Shown here: piece by piece, positions 1-7,145 of the stretch | Layout of the letters: the number at the start of each line of letters is the position of its first letter | How positions within the stretch are numbered: the stretch's first letter is position 1 | From: DATDMG01 sp036518955 | Lineage (GTDB): Bacteria; Actinomycetota; Actinomycetes; Actinomycetales; Kineosporiaceae | DNA length: 27,834 nucleotides | NCBI GenBank assembly: GCA_036518955.1 | Contig: DATDMG010000025.1 | Span: 1-27,834, forward strand | Direction: 5' to 3' | Program-made: the position numbers and the translations under genes | The notes under the pieces: generated by a model | Databases searched by the model: none | Seen by the model: the letters and a program-made list of their open reading frames with translations, nothing else | Told to the model about the DNA's origin: nothing

Positions 1-303
1 GAGGTCTTCGCCGAGCAGCTCCGGCACCTGGCGACGCTCGCCGGCACGCTCCACGTGGCGCTCCAGGTCATGCCGCTGCGGCCGGGCGTCATCGCACCGC
101 CGGGTGGCCCGTTCACCATCCTCCGGTTCTCCGAGCCCGACCTGGCCGACGTGGTGTACGTCGAGCAGTTGGGGAGCGCCCTCTACCTGGACCGGGCCGA
201 GCAGGTCGAGCGGTACACCGAGCTGATGAACCGACTCAGCATCGCCAGCCTGACCCCGCAGGCGAGCCAGACCTTCCTGCAGGATCTGGCCGCCGACGCC
301 TGA
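1..303 (+). CDS. XRE-family regulator, C-terminal DUF5753 part (5' truncated by window)
   Basis: The reading frame is open from base 1 and ends with TGA at 301-303, so only about 100 C-terminal residues are present and the N-terminal helix-turn-helix lies outside the window. The visible part has the features of the DUF5753 domain that follows the HTH in many actinobacterial XRE regulators: a VALQVMPLRPG stretch, a PFTILRF strand, then YVEQLGSALYLD and a C-terminal helix beginning RYTELMNRLS. In this family the regulator is usually encoded directly next to a short DUF397 protein, and that is what follows here at 480. Its regulatory target is unknown; the palindromes between the two genes are candidate binding sites. 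The family call is fairly secure. Nothing can be said of the DNA-binding domain. Confidence 0.85.
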   Translation, partial: EVFAEQLRHLATLAGTLHVALQVMPLRPGVIAPPGGPFTILRFSEPDLADVVYVEQLGSALYLDRAEQVERYTELMNRLSIASLTPQASQTFLQDLAADA

Positions 304-353
304 TCCGGGCATCGGGACCGGGCAGGACCGCGCCAACACACCCCCAGAACAGC

Positions 354-382
354 TTGTTTCTGCGCAGATTACCCTCTAAGAT
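354..382 (+). promoter_or_regulatory. Sigma-70-like promoter with palindromic spacer, upstream of DUF397 gene
   Basis: A TTGTTT hexamer at 354-359 and a TAAGAT hexamer at 377-382 are separated by exactly 17 bases, close to the housekeeping consensus. The spacer overlaps a perfect 10-base palindrome, TCTGCGCAGA at 359-368, which would suit a repressor competing with RNA polymerase. A second box, CATAAT at 384-389, could also serve as a -10. The promoter lies about 100 bases ahead of the DUF397 start at 480. Confidence 0.6.
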
Positions 383-390
383 CATAATCC

Positions 391-416
391 TGTGCATCTG
401 CGGGGGAACATGCACA
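391..416. promoter_or_regulatory. Inverted repeat TGTGCAT-N12-ATGCACA, candidate operator
   Basis: TGTGCAT at 391-397 and ATGCACA at 410-416 form a perfect 7-base inverted repeat with a 12-base centre. It sits just downstream of the predicted -10, where a bound repressor would block initiation or clearance. The same heptamers, in the opposite order, make the arms of the much longer repeat ahead of the Fic gene at 19910-19955. Confidence 0.45.
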
Positions 417-479
417 CGCGGCCAGAGGAGTGGGCCCCCACCGCGGTGCCGATCACCGCGCACCAGCGAAGGGCAGGTC

Positions 480-725
480 ATGGACGGTCCGTCCGAGTTC
501 GTCAATGGCATGACCGCCGCTGCCCTGGTCGGGGTGGACTGGCGCAAGAGCGCCCGCAGTGGCCCGCAGGGTAACTGCGTGGAGTTCGCCGCCCTACCGG
601 ACGGCGTCCACGTCGCCATGCGCAACTCCCGGCACCCCACCGGCCCCGCCCTGCTGTACCGCCGCGACGAGGCCGCCGCCCTCCTGGCGGACCTCAAGGA
701 CGGCGCGTTCGACCACCTCCTCTGA
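480..725 (+). CDS. DUF397 domain protein
   Basis: An 81-residue protein matching the actinobacterial DUF397 family: a WRKSARSG segment near residue 21, then NCVEFAALPDGVHVAMRNS, then GPALLYRRDEAAALLADLK and a short acidic-hydrophobic tail. Family members usually read W-x-KS-S-x-S, NCVEVA, VRDSK and a final EWxAF; here the last motif is altered to RRDEAAALL. These small proteins are encoded beside XRE/DUF5753 regulators and are thought to act with them, as antagonists or cofactors, in developmental and metabolic control; no biochemical activity is established. The start at 480 is chosen because GCGAAGGG at 466-473 gives a well-spaced ribosome site. An in-frame upstream extension to 354 would pass through the promoter and is unlikely. 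Confidence 0.88.
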   Translation: MDGPSEFVNGMTAAALVGVDWRKSARSGPQGNCVEFAALPDGVHVAMRNSRHPTGPALLYRRDEAAALLADLKDGAFDHLL

Positions 726-741
726 GGGCCGCGACCCCCGG

Positions 742-2316
742 TCACGTCCGCACGCCATGGCCCGGCAGGCGGGCGTGGCCGGGTCTGACGGGGACGTACG
801 CGCTCGGCGGTCCGGCCAGCAGCCCGACGAGGGCGAGCACCACGAGCGGGATCACCATCCAGGTGTCCACGACGGCCGGGAAGACATGCTTGCCGAGCTC
901 GGCGTAACCGTCGCCGAGGATGGCGGTCGCCGTGTGGAACAGCGCGAACACCACCGAGGTGATCAAGACCAGGCCGAGGGCCCGCCAGGGCGGCTCGGTT
1001 CGCCGTCGGCGCACCAGCAGGGCGCCGACGGCCAGCACGCCGAGTTCCCAGAGCGGCCAGATCACCACCGCGGCCGGAGCCAGCGCCGCGCCGACCGGCG
1101 GGATCAGGCAGATCCGGCACACCACCTGGGGCTCGGCCGTCTCGAACCGGGTGGTGTTGGGCAGCGGATGGCGGGCCTTGAGCACGTCCTGGACGGCGAC
1201 CCGGGTGACCGGTCCCAGCCGGTCCGGGTGGTGCGCGTAGAACAGCGCGACGTCCGCCATGGTGATCTTCTTGAGGAAGATCGCGTAATGGGGATCCCGG
1301 GCGAGCTCGTCCTCCACCGCGAACCAGGTGATCCCGGCATACCGGGCCAGGTCTGGAGGCAACCCGAATTCCGCCAGGTCGGACCGGACGTCGTGGCTGT
1401 CCGCCAGGATCGTGAAGAAGACGTCGGTGTAGACCAGTTGCTCGTTGTACTGCCGCGGCTGCAGGTACAGGTCGGTCGCCCCGACCGCCATCAGCACCGC
1501 GGCCGCCACCGCCGGCAGGACGCGACCCGTGACCCGGCCTCGCAACCGGCCGACCGGGCACGGCACCGTCAACAGCGCCCCCGCGAGCAGTACGCACAGG
1601 GGGATGTCCTGCGACTTGGCGGTAATCACGACCATGAAGACGGCCGTCGCGAGCGCGAGCCGCCACGGGGAGACCGTCCGCTGCCGCCACAGGGCCAGCA
1701 GCGCCGCGAAGGTGCCCAGGAGGGCGACGTACTCCATCGGCTCGCTGAACGCGGAGTTGAAGTACGGCACGAACGTGGCGTCGGCCCCGAGCCCGCCGAG
1801 CGCCGCGGCGACCGCGATCCGGGCCAGCCGCGGGCCCGGCAGCACCAGCACGAACGCCCCGATGACCAGCCCGAAGAGCACCGCGTACAGCAGGCCGACC
1901 ATCCGCATGTCGAGCGCCCCCCGCAGACCTGCGAGATGGGTGAGCTGCTGCGCCGGGAACAGGACGGCGAGCGCCGAACTGGGGTACCGCTCGGTGACCC
2001 GGAACGCGCCACAGTGCACCGGGTTGGGCGGGATCGCCGACAACCTGATCGCGACGAACCGCTCCGCCGAGTTGCGCCCGTCGCCGAAGTGCGGGTCGCC
2101 CGCGTCGATCTGGCACAGCAGGCGGCGCTGGTCACCGGTGTCCGACGTCCCGATCACGTACGGCACGAACAGGTGGAACAGGACCAGAGCCGCGGCGGCC
2201 GAACCCACCAGCAGCGCGGCGACCACGTCGGCCCGGGTGTGCCGCCCGCCGGGCCGCGCGGACGCCGGCCGCACCATCGGTCGGTCGTCCGTCGGGACGG
2301 GTGCCGGTCTCCCCAT
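742..2316 (-). CDS. WsfD-like glycan biosynthesis hexose transferase (multi-pass membrane)
   Basis: A 524-residue integral membrane protein. After a basic, proline-rich N-terminus the first membrane helix is AALLVGSAAAALVLFHLFVP, followed by an extracytoplasmic loop with a TSDTGDQRRLLCQI motif near residue 55, about ten further hydrophobic segments, and a hydrophilic region around YTDVFFTILADSHD and LAEFGLPPDLARYAG. That pattern (acidic residues in the first loop, then FNSAFSEPMEY, then HHPDRLG) fits actinobacterial proteins annotated as WsfD-family hexose transferases, GT-C-like enzymes that take polyprenyl-linked sugars for cell-surface glycans. The substrate is not predictable. The gene lies 79 bases behind the sugar dehydrogenase and may be the last gene of a three-gene unit. 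No strong ribosome site precedes ATG 2316; ATG at codon 14 is an alternative start. Confidence 0.65.
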   Translation of the reverse strand: MGRPAPVPTDDRPMVRPASARPGGRHTRADVVAALLVGSAAAALVLFHLFVPYVIGTSDTGDQRRLLCQIDAGDPHFGDGRNSAERFVAIRLSAIPPNPVHCGAFRVTERYPSSALAVLFPAQQLTHLAGLRGALDMRMVGLLYAVLFGLVIGAFVLVLPGPRLARIAVAAALGGLGADATFVPYFNSAFSEPMEYVALLGTFAALLALWRQRTVSPWRLALATAVFMVVITAKSQDIPLCVLLAGALLTVPCPVGRLRGRVTGRVLPAVAAAVLMAVGATDLYLQPRQYNEQLVYTDVFFTILADSHDVRSDLAEFGLPPDLARYAGITWFAVEDELARDPHYAIFLKKITMADVALFYAHHPDRLGPVTRVAVQDVLKARHPLPNTTRFETAEPQVVCRICLIPPVGAALAPAAVVIWPLWELGVLAVGALLVRRRRTEPPWRALGLVLITSVVFALFHTATAILGDGYAELGKHVFPAVVDTWMVIPLVVLALVGLLAGPPSAYVPVRPGHARLPGHGVRT

Positions 2317-2395
2317 TCGCCCCAGTCTGGCCGCGCTCAGGCGAGTTGTCGCACGAACGTGGATCTGTTTACCTGCTGGGAACTCCCAGCGGCGG

Positions 2396-3664
2396 TCAGG
2401 CCGGGGTGACCCGGAGGAGCTTGTCGTCCGTGCCGTTCGTGGTGGTCACGTAGAGTGCGCCGTCCGGGCCGAGCCGGGCCGCCCGCAGCCGGCCGAAGGC
2501 GTGATCGAACTCCGGCGGGATCGCCACGGACGACACCGCCCCTGCCCGGTCGAGGGTCAGGACCAGCAGCTTCGCCCCCTTCAGCGCCGTGATCACGAGT
2601 GCGCCGTCGAGCTCCCCCCACTGCCTTCCGGACAGGAAGGCCGCGGCGCACACCGCCTGTGTGGTGGCCCCCGACTGCCAGACGGCGTCGACGGCGTCGG
2701 GGAAGCGGGCCCGGTCGGTCATCGCCACGCTCTCGTCGTACCCGCCGACGGTGCCGCCCCGGGAGGGGTCCCAGCCGTAGTTGCCGCCCGGCCGCAACAG
2801 GTTCACCTCGTCGTTGAAGGTGGGGCCGTGCTCGGCGGTGAACACCTGGCCGGTGCCAGGTCGGACGGCGACCCCCTGCACGTTCCGGTGGCCGTACGTC
2901 CAGATCAGCCGCTCTCGGGGGTTCGAGGAGGCGATGAAGGGGTTGCCCGGCACGGGCGCGCCGGTGGTGAGGTTGATCCGGAGCACCTTGCCGCCGAGGC
3001 TGGCGCGGTCCTGGGACACCGCGCCGTTCGCGGTGTCACCCGTGCCGACGAGCAGGCTCCCGTCCGCGGCCAGCGTGGGGCGACAGCCGGAGTGCCGCCC
3101 GCTCGGGTTCAACGGCAGCCCGGTCAGCAGGTCACGGACCCGGGTGGCGGATCGACCGTCGTCCGCCAGGCGCCAGGTCACCAGTCGGATGTCGACCGGC
3201 TCACCGTGTTCGGTGTGGGTCTGGCAGGTCGTGAACAGCCGGGACGTGCCGAAGTCGGGGTGGACGACGAGCCCCATCAGGCCGCCCTCGCCGCGGACCA
3301 TGACGTCCGCCAGGTCGGCCGTGACCGGTGTCACGGTCGCCCCGGGCCGCGTGCCGGAGACCAGGGCCAGCTTCGCCGGCCGCTGCGCGACCAGCACCGT
3401 GCCGCCCGGGAGGAACCCGACGTCCCAGCCGTGCTCGAGACCTCCGGCGACCGTCTCCACCGTCAGCGGCCGGGACGCCGCCCGCGGCGGTGACGAGGGT
3501 GCGGTCGGCGCCCGCGACCCGGAGGCCGGGACCTCGCCGGTGGCGGCCGGGCTGCCCCCGCCGCAGCCGGCGAGCCCGGTCGCGAGCAGCGCGCCGAACC
3601 CGGCGGCGGCCAGGACACGGCCGGTCCGGCGTAGGGTCGGGCGGGGGAGCGGACCCGGGGCCAT
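2396..3664 (-). CDS. PQQ-dependent glucose/sorbosone dehydrogenase-family lipoprotein
   Basis: A 422-residue exported protein. The N-terminus has a basic patch, a hydrophobic stretch and a lipobox LAGC with the lipidated cysteine at residue 34, followed by a Gly/Ser/Pro-rich linker. The rest matches the six-bladed beta-propeller of the GSDH (glucose/sorbosone dehydrogenase) family: LEHGWDVGFLPGGTVLVAQR, GLMGLVVHPDF, YGHRNVQGVAVRPGTG and FTAEHGPTFNDEVNLLRPG, then NYGWDPSRG, in family order. Such proteins oxidise aldose sugars with pyrroloquinoline quinone on the outer face of the membrane; many actinobacterial members are untested. The start at 3664 has a close ribosome site (GGAGGGC just ahead of ATG). 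It sits 78 bases after the acetoacetate-CoA ligase stop and 79 before the membrane transferase, consistent with an operon. No PQQ biosynthesis genes are in the window. Confidence 0.9.
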   Translation of the reverse strand: MAPGPLPRPTLRRTGRVLAAAGFGALLATGLAGCGGGSPAATGEVPASGSRAPTAPSSPPRAASRPLTVETVAGGLEHGWDVGFLPGGTVLVAQRPAKLALVSGTRPGATVTPVTADLADVMVRGEGGLMGLVVHPDFGTSRLFTTCQTHTEHGEPVDIRLVTWRLADDGRSATRVRDLLTGLPLNPSGRHSGCRPTLAADGSLLVGTGDTANGAVSQDRASLGGKVLRINLTTGAPVPGNPFIASSNPRERLIWTYGHRNVQGVAVRPGTGQVFTAEHGPTFNDEVNLLRPGGNYGWDPSRGGTVGGYDESVAMTDRARFPDAVDAVWQSGATTQAVCAAAFLSGRQWGELDGALVITALKGAKLLVLTLDRAGAVSSVAIPPEFDHAFGRLRAARLGPDGALYVTTTNGTDDKLLRVTPA

Positions 3665-3742
3665 GCCCTCCAGCCTGCCCTGCTGCGCCTGGAGGGCCCC
3701 CGACGCCGGACCACGATCAGGTCAACGCCCGGCCGCGATCGG

Positions 3743-5743
3743 TCACCCGCCCTGGCTGCGGGCCTGCGCCTGCCGGACGTACCACTGCAGCACGTCCGCG
3801 TCGTCCACCACCCGGGGATCCACGACGGAGGCGGGATCCTGCCCCTGGAGCATCCGCTTGATCGGAATCTCCAGCTTCTTGCCGGTCCTGGTGTGCGGGA
3901 CGCCGGGCGCCACGATGATCTCGTCGGGCACGTGGCGGGGCGAGGCGTGCTCCCGGATCGCGGCCACGATCCGGGCCCGCAGGTCGTCGTCCAGGACCGC
4001 GCCGGGCGCGAGCGTGACGTACAGCGGCATCCAGTACCCGCCGTCCGGCAGCTCCGCGCCGATGACGAGCGACTCCAGCACCTCCGGGACCTGCTCGACC
4101 GCCTGGTAGATGTCGGCGCTGCCCATCCGGATGCCCTGCCGGTTGAGGGTGGAGTCGGACCGGCCGTGCATCACCACCGAACCGCGCGGGGTGATCGTGA
4201 TCCAGTCGCCGTGGCGCCAGACCCCGGGGTAGGCGTCGAAGTACGCCTCCCGGTAGCGGACGCCGTCCAGGTCGTTCCAGAACCCGACCGGCATGCTCGG
4301 CATCGGCCGGGTGACGACGAGCTCGCCCACCCGGCCGCGCACGCTGTTCCCGCACTCGTCGAACGCGTCCAGGGCCACCCCGAGGCAGGGGGCGGACAGT
4401 TCGCCCGGCCACACCGGCAGGGTGGGCGCCTCCCCGATGAAGGCCGACACCACGTCGGTACCGCCGGTGATCGAGGCCACCTGGACGCCGGCCCCCACGT
4501 GGTCCCGGACCCACCGGTAGGAGTCGGCCGGCAGGGTCGACCCGGTGACGCCGAGGATGCGCAGCCGGCCGAGCTCGGGGTCGCGGCCCGGCTCCGCCCC
4601 GGCCTTCGCGCAGGCGAGCAGGTAGCCGGGGCTGGTGCCGAGCACGGTCACCCCGAGCTGCGCGGCCAGCGTCCAGAGCCCGTCCGGCGAGGGGTGCAGC
4701 GGGCTGCCGTCGTAGCAGACGGCGGTGGCGCCGACCAGGAGGCCGGCGTTCCGGAAATTCCACATCATCCAGCTGGGGGTGGTGTACCACAGGAAGGTGT
4801 CCGCCGGGCCGACGTCCAGGTGCAGGGCGACGGACTTCAGGTGCTCCAGGACGACGCCTCCGTGGCCGTGGACGATCCCCTTGGGCATCCCCGTGGTCCC
4901 CGAGGAGAACAGCACCCACAGCGGATGGTCGAACGGGACCGGAACCGGCTCCGGCACGCCGTCCCCGCCGCCGACCGCCTGGTCCCACGGGATGCCGCCG
5001 AGGTCGGGGTCGGTCGGCAGGCCCAGCCGCGGCACCACGATCGTGGCCCGCACGCTCGGCAGGCCGGCCAGGACCGCGCGGCTCGCCTCCCGGCGGTCGT
5101 GCTCCTTGCCGCCGTGCCGGTAACCGTCCGCGACGACGAGGACCACCGGCTCGAGCTGGGCGAACCGGTTGACCGCGCCGGGAGGTGCGTAGTCCTGACC
5201 GGTGCACGACCAGATCGCCCCGATGGCCGCGGTGCCGAGGAACGCCACCAGGGCCTCCACGACGTCCGGGAGGTATCCCGCGACCCGGTCGCCGCGCCGC
5301 ACCCCGAGCTGGGTGAGCGTGGCGGCGAACCCCGCGACCTGGCGGCGCAGCTCACCCCAGGTCCACGCCCGCACCGGCCAGGGGCCGGCCGGCCCGCTGG
5401 GGTCCGGCTCGCCCACCTGCGCCGCGGCCACGCCGTCCAACGGCCGGCCGGCGAAGACCTGGTCGACGTAGTTCAGCTCGGCTCCCGGGAACCACACCGC
5501 GCCCGGCATCTCCTCGCGCGCCAGCACCTGCCGGCCGGGTGCGGCGAACCGGACGTCGAAGTACTCCCGGACGGCGTCCCAGAAGGCGGCCAGGTCGGTG
5601 ACCGACCATCGCCACAGGTCGTGGTACCCCTCGCCGACAGCCACGCCACGGCCGGCGAGCCAGCGGGCGAAGTCGTGGATCCGGGCGGCATCGACCACCT
5701 CGCGGCTGGGGGTCCAGATCGGCGGAACACCGACGTCCGTCAT
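3743..5743 (-). CDS. acsA: Acetoacetate-CoA ligase
   Basis: A 666-residue adenylate-forming enzyme, close to the usual length (about 650) of acetoacetyl-CoA synthetase. It activates acetoacetate with ATP and CoA in the cytoplasm, linking ketone bodies or polyhydroxybutyrate breakdown to acetyl-CoA metabolism. The N-terminal ACS-N region includes DFARWLAGRG and a WFPGAELNYVDQVF motif typical of the family. The phosphate-binding loop LFSSGTTGMPKG begins near residue 278 and continues into IVHGHGGVVLEHLK, a family signature. Later come the motif leading to GVWRHGDWI, then GRSDSTLNRQGIRMGSADIY and a C-terminal PHTRTGKKLEIPIKR carrying the catalytic lysine. ATG 5743 is chosen for its ribosome site GAGGAGG at 5750-5756; upstream in-frame sequence lacks family similarity. 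The gene symbol is used loosely (aacS is an alternative). Confidence 0.93.
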   Translation of the reverse strand: MTDVGVPPIWTPSREVVDAARIHDFARWLAGRGVAVGEGYHDLWRWSVTDLAAFWDAVREYFDVRFAAPGRQVLAREEMPGAVWFPGAELNYVDQVFAGRPLDGVAAAQVGEPDPSGPAGPWPVRAWTWGELRRQVAGFAATLTQLGVRRGDRVAGYLPDVVEALVAFLGTAAIGAIWSCTGQDYAPPGAVNRFAQLEPVVLVVADGYRHGGKEHDRREASRAVLAGLPSVRATIVVPRLGLPTDPDLGGIPWDQAVGGGDGVPEPVPVPFDHPLWVLFSSGTTGMPKGIVHGHGGVVLEHLKSVALHLDVGPADTFLWYTTPSWMMWNFRNAGLLVGATAVCYDGSPLHPSPDGLWTLAAQLGVTVLGTSPGYLLACAKAGAEPGRDPELGRLRILGVTGSTLPADSYRWVRDHVGAGVQVASITGGTDVVSAFIGEAPTLPVWPGELSAPCLGVALDAFDECGNSVRGRVGELVVTRPMPSMPVGFWNDLDGVRYREAYFDAYPGVWRHGDWITITPRGSVVMHGRSDSTLNRQGIRMGSADIYQAVEQVPEVLESLVIGAELPDGGYWMPLYVTLAPGAVLDDDLRARIVAAIREHASPRHVPDEIIVAPGVPHTRTGKKLEIPIKRMLQGQDPASVVDPRVVDDADVLQWYVRQAQARSQGG

Positions 5744-6017
5744 CGCTGCCTCCTCGCACGGCCACGCCCCGGGTCGGCAGGCCCCGGCGCCACCCTCACC
5801 CCTTCGGCAGGCGACCCGCAACTCACGATTCTCCCGCCTCCCGCGCAGCGACGGCCCCGGTGGGACCGGCGGACCCGCGGATCGGCGGAGCGCTGCGGCG
5901 AAGACCCTGTCATCGGCAGGGGCCATCGTGCATCGTGTGGGCATACGGGCCGTTGGGCTCTGGTCGCCGCCCGGCCCCCGATGTGACGCTGCACCCAGAT
6001 CTGTGGAGGTGAGTCCG

Positions 6018-6695
6018 GTGCCGGCAGAGGAACTCGTCGTCCCGTTCGCCGGACCCACCTTCGTGAACCAGTGGACGCTCGGGGCGTACATGGGTGACGC
6101 GGTCATGCGGCACCCGAACTTCCGGCTGATGCCGTTGCCGCTGTTCGGAGCCGTGCCGGTGATGACCTCGGTCCGATCCTACGCCGCGTTCGTGGAGCGC
6201 CAGGTGGGACCGCGGCGCCCTTACGTGGCGGCCGGTCAGTCCCAGGGCGGGATCGTCGCCGCCCTGCACGCTCTCTCCGATCCCTGGGCCTGCCACGCGG
6301 TGTTGCTGGACTCGCCGCTGCACGGCGCCTGGCTGTCCAGGCTCCTCCTGCTGTTCCCGGCGGCCCGTGAGCTGATCGGTGGCTCGAGTCTGCTCAGTGA
6401 GCTGCGGGCCCGCATCGTGGCCCAGCCGGATAGGTTCACCAGCCTGTTCTGTCCGGAGGAACAAGTCATGGACTCGGTCTCCCCCTACCTGCCGGGAATC
6501 AACAACATCCTGGTCGGCTCGGCGGACCAACTCGATCGATACGGCGCCGAACATCCGGAGGTGATGCCGACGGAGAAGGTCGTGTCGGACCAACCCGTCA
6601 CCCACACGTCGGCGATGCGCAATCCTGACTTCCGCGGCGCCCTCTGGAGGATCATCACTCGGGAGGCGGAGGCGGTCGGCCTGGCCTTCACCTGA
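6018..6695 (+). CDS. Alpha/beta-hydrolase-like protein (lipase/esterase type)
   Basis: About 225 residues with an alpha/beta-hydrolase layout: an N-terminal PFAGPTFVNQWTLGAYMGD, then the nucleophile elbow GQSQGG (G-x-S-x-G with serine as nucleophile), then LLDSPLHGAW after the next strand. A late segment PVTHTSAMRNPDFRGALW holds a histidine that could complete a triad. Substrate and role are not recognised. There is no obvious signal peptide, so it is probably cytoplasmic, although the open N-terminus makes this uncertain. GTG 6018 is the preferred start because GGAGGTGA at 6005-6012 lies seven bases upstream; GTG 6003 and 6009 are also in frame. The gene is divergent from the acetoacetate-CoA ligase across 274 bases and convergent with the AtzH-like gene. 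Confidence 0.7.
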   Translation: MPAEELVVPFAGPTFVNQWTLGAYMGDAVMRHPNFRLMPLPLFGAVPVMTSVRSYAAFVERQVGPRRPYVAAGQSQGGIVAALHALSDPWACHAVLLDSPLHGAWLSRLLLLFPAARELIGGSSLLSELRARIVAQPDRFTSLFCPEEQVMDSVSPYLPGINNILVGSADQLDRYGAEHPEVMPTEKVVSDQPVTHTSAMRNPDFRGALWRIITREAEAVGLAFT

Positions 6696-6709
6696 CCCAC
6701 CCCACTCCG

Positions 6710-6728
6710 GTCCCGCTCAGGACGGGAC
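6710..6728. terminator. Possible hairpin between convergent genes
   Basis: GTCCCG at 6710-6715 pairs with CGGGAC at 6723-6728 around a 7-base loop. It lies between the hydrolase stop and the convergent AtzH-like gene, overlapping the latter's stop codon. There is no T-tract, so it is only a weak terminator candidate. Confidence 0.3.
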
Positions 6729-7145
6729 GTCCGACGCGACGCTGACGTGGGCCGAGGCGATCCGCCAGCCCGCCGGAGTCCGCGACCAGACCTGGGTCTG
6801 CCGGCCGGTCACCGGGCCGTCCCGGTAGCCGAACCGCGTGGTGACGACGGCGACGTCGGCGCAGAGCACCTGGATCTGGGTGGCCGCCAGACGGCGGCCG
6901 GCCGGCACGCCGGGCGCCTCGCTCCGCCAGCGCCGGACGGCGTCCGCCCCGCGCTGCTCGTCGGCCACGCCGAAGCGGCGGGTCAGCGGCGAGTCGAGGA
7001 AGAACGCGTCGAGAGCGGCGACGTCGTGGGCGGCCAGCGCCCGCTCGTAGGCGCCGAAGATCGTGGCGACCTCGGAGCGGACCCTGACCAGCACCGCGGC
7101 GGGGAGCGGGCGGGCCTCGGCCCTCGGCTCAGCCCGTGGTGGCAT
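6717..7145 (-). CDS. AtzH-like (HpxZ/DUF3225-type) protein of ureide catabolism
   Basis: A 142-residue protein of the NTF2/SnoaL-like fold. The segment from VRSEVATIFGAYERALAAHD to the end matches AtzH/HpxZ proteins, with LDAFFLDSPLTRRFGVADEQ, VVTTRFGYRDGP, GRQTQVWSRTPAGWRIASAHVS. In Pseudomonas cyanuric acid catabolism AtzH processes 1,3-dicarboxyurea, avoiding a dead end downstream of 1-carboxybiuret; HpxZ is linked to oxalurate use. Here it is the last gene of a biuret-hydrolase cluster, so a role in dealing with carboxylated biuret or urea intermediates is the natural inference, but the exact substrate is open. ATG 7145 lies inside the 3' end of the permease gene (17-base overlap) with no strong ribosome site, suggesting translational coupling; a GTG start further in is possible. 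Confidence 0.8.
   Translation of the reverse strand: MPPRAEPRAEARPLPAAVLVRVRSEVATIFGAYERALAAHDVAALDAFFLDSPLTRRFGVADEQRGADAVRRWRSEAPGVPAGRRLAATQIQVLCADVAVVTTRFGYRDGPVTGRQTQVWSRTPAGWRIASAHVSVASDVPS

Noticed and set aside
236..2409. Long open frames on both strands over the membrane transferase gene (236-2116 minus, 559-2409 plus)
   Set aside because: They are Arg/Pro/Gly-rich shadows produced by high GC; the transferase frame has membrane helices and family motifs.
3893..5986. A 697-residue plus-strand frame opposite acetoacetate-CoA ligase
   Set aside because: Composition is a mirror of the ligase codons (many His, Asp, Arg, Gly) and it lacks any domain.
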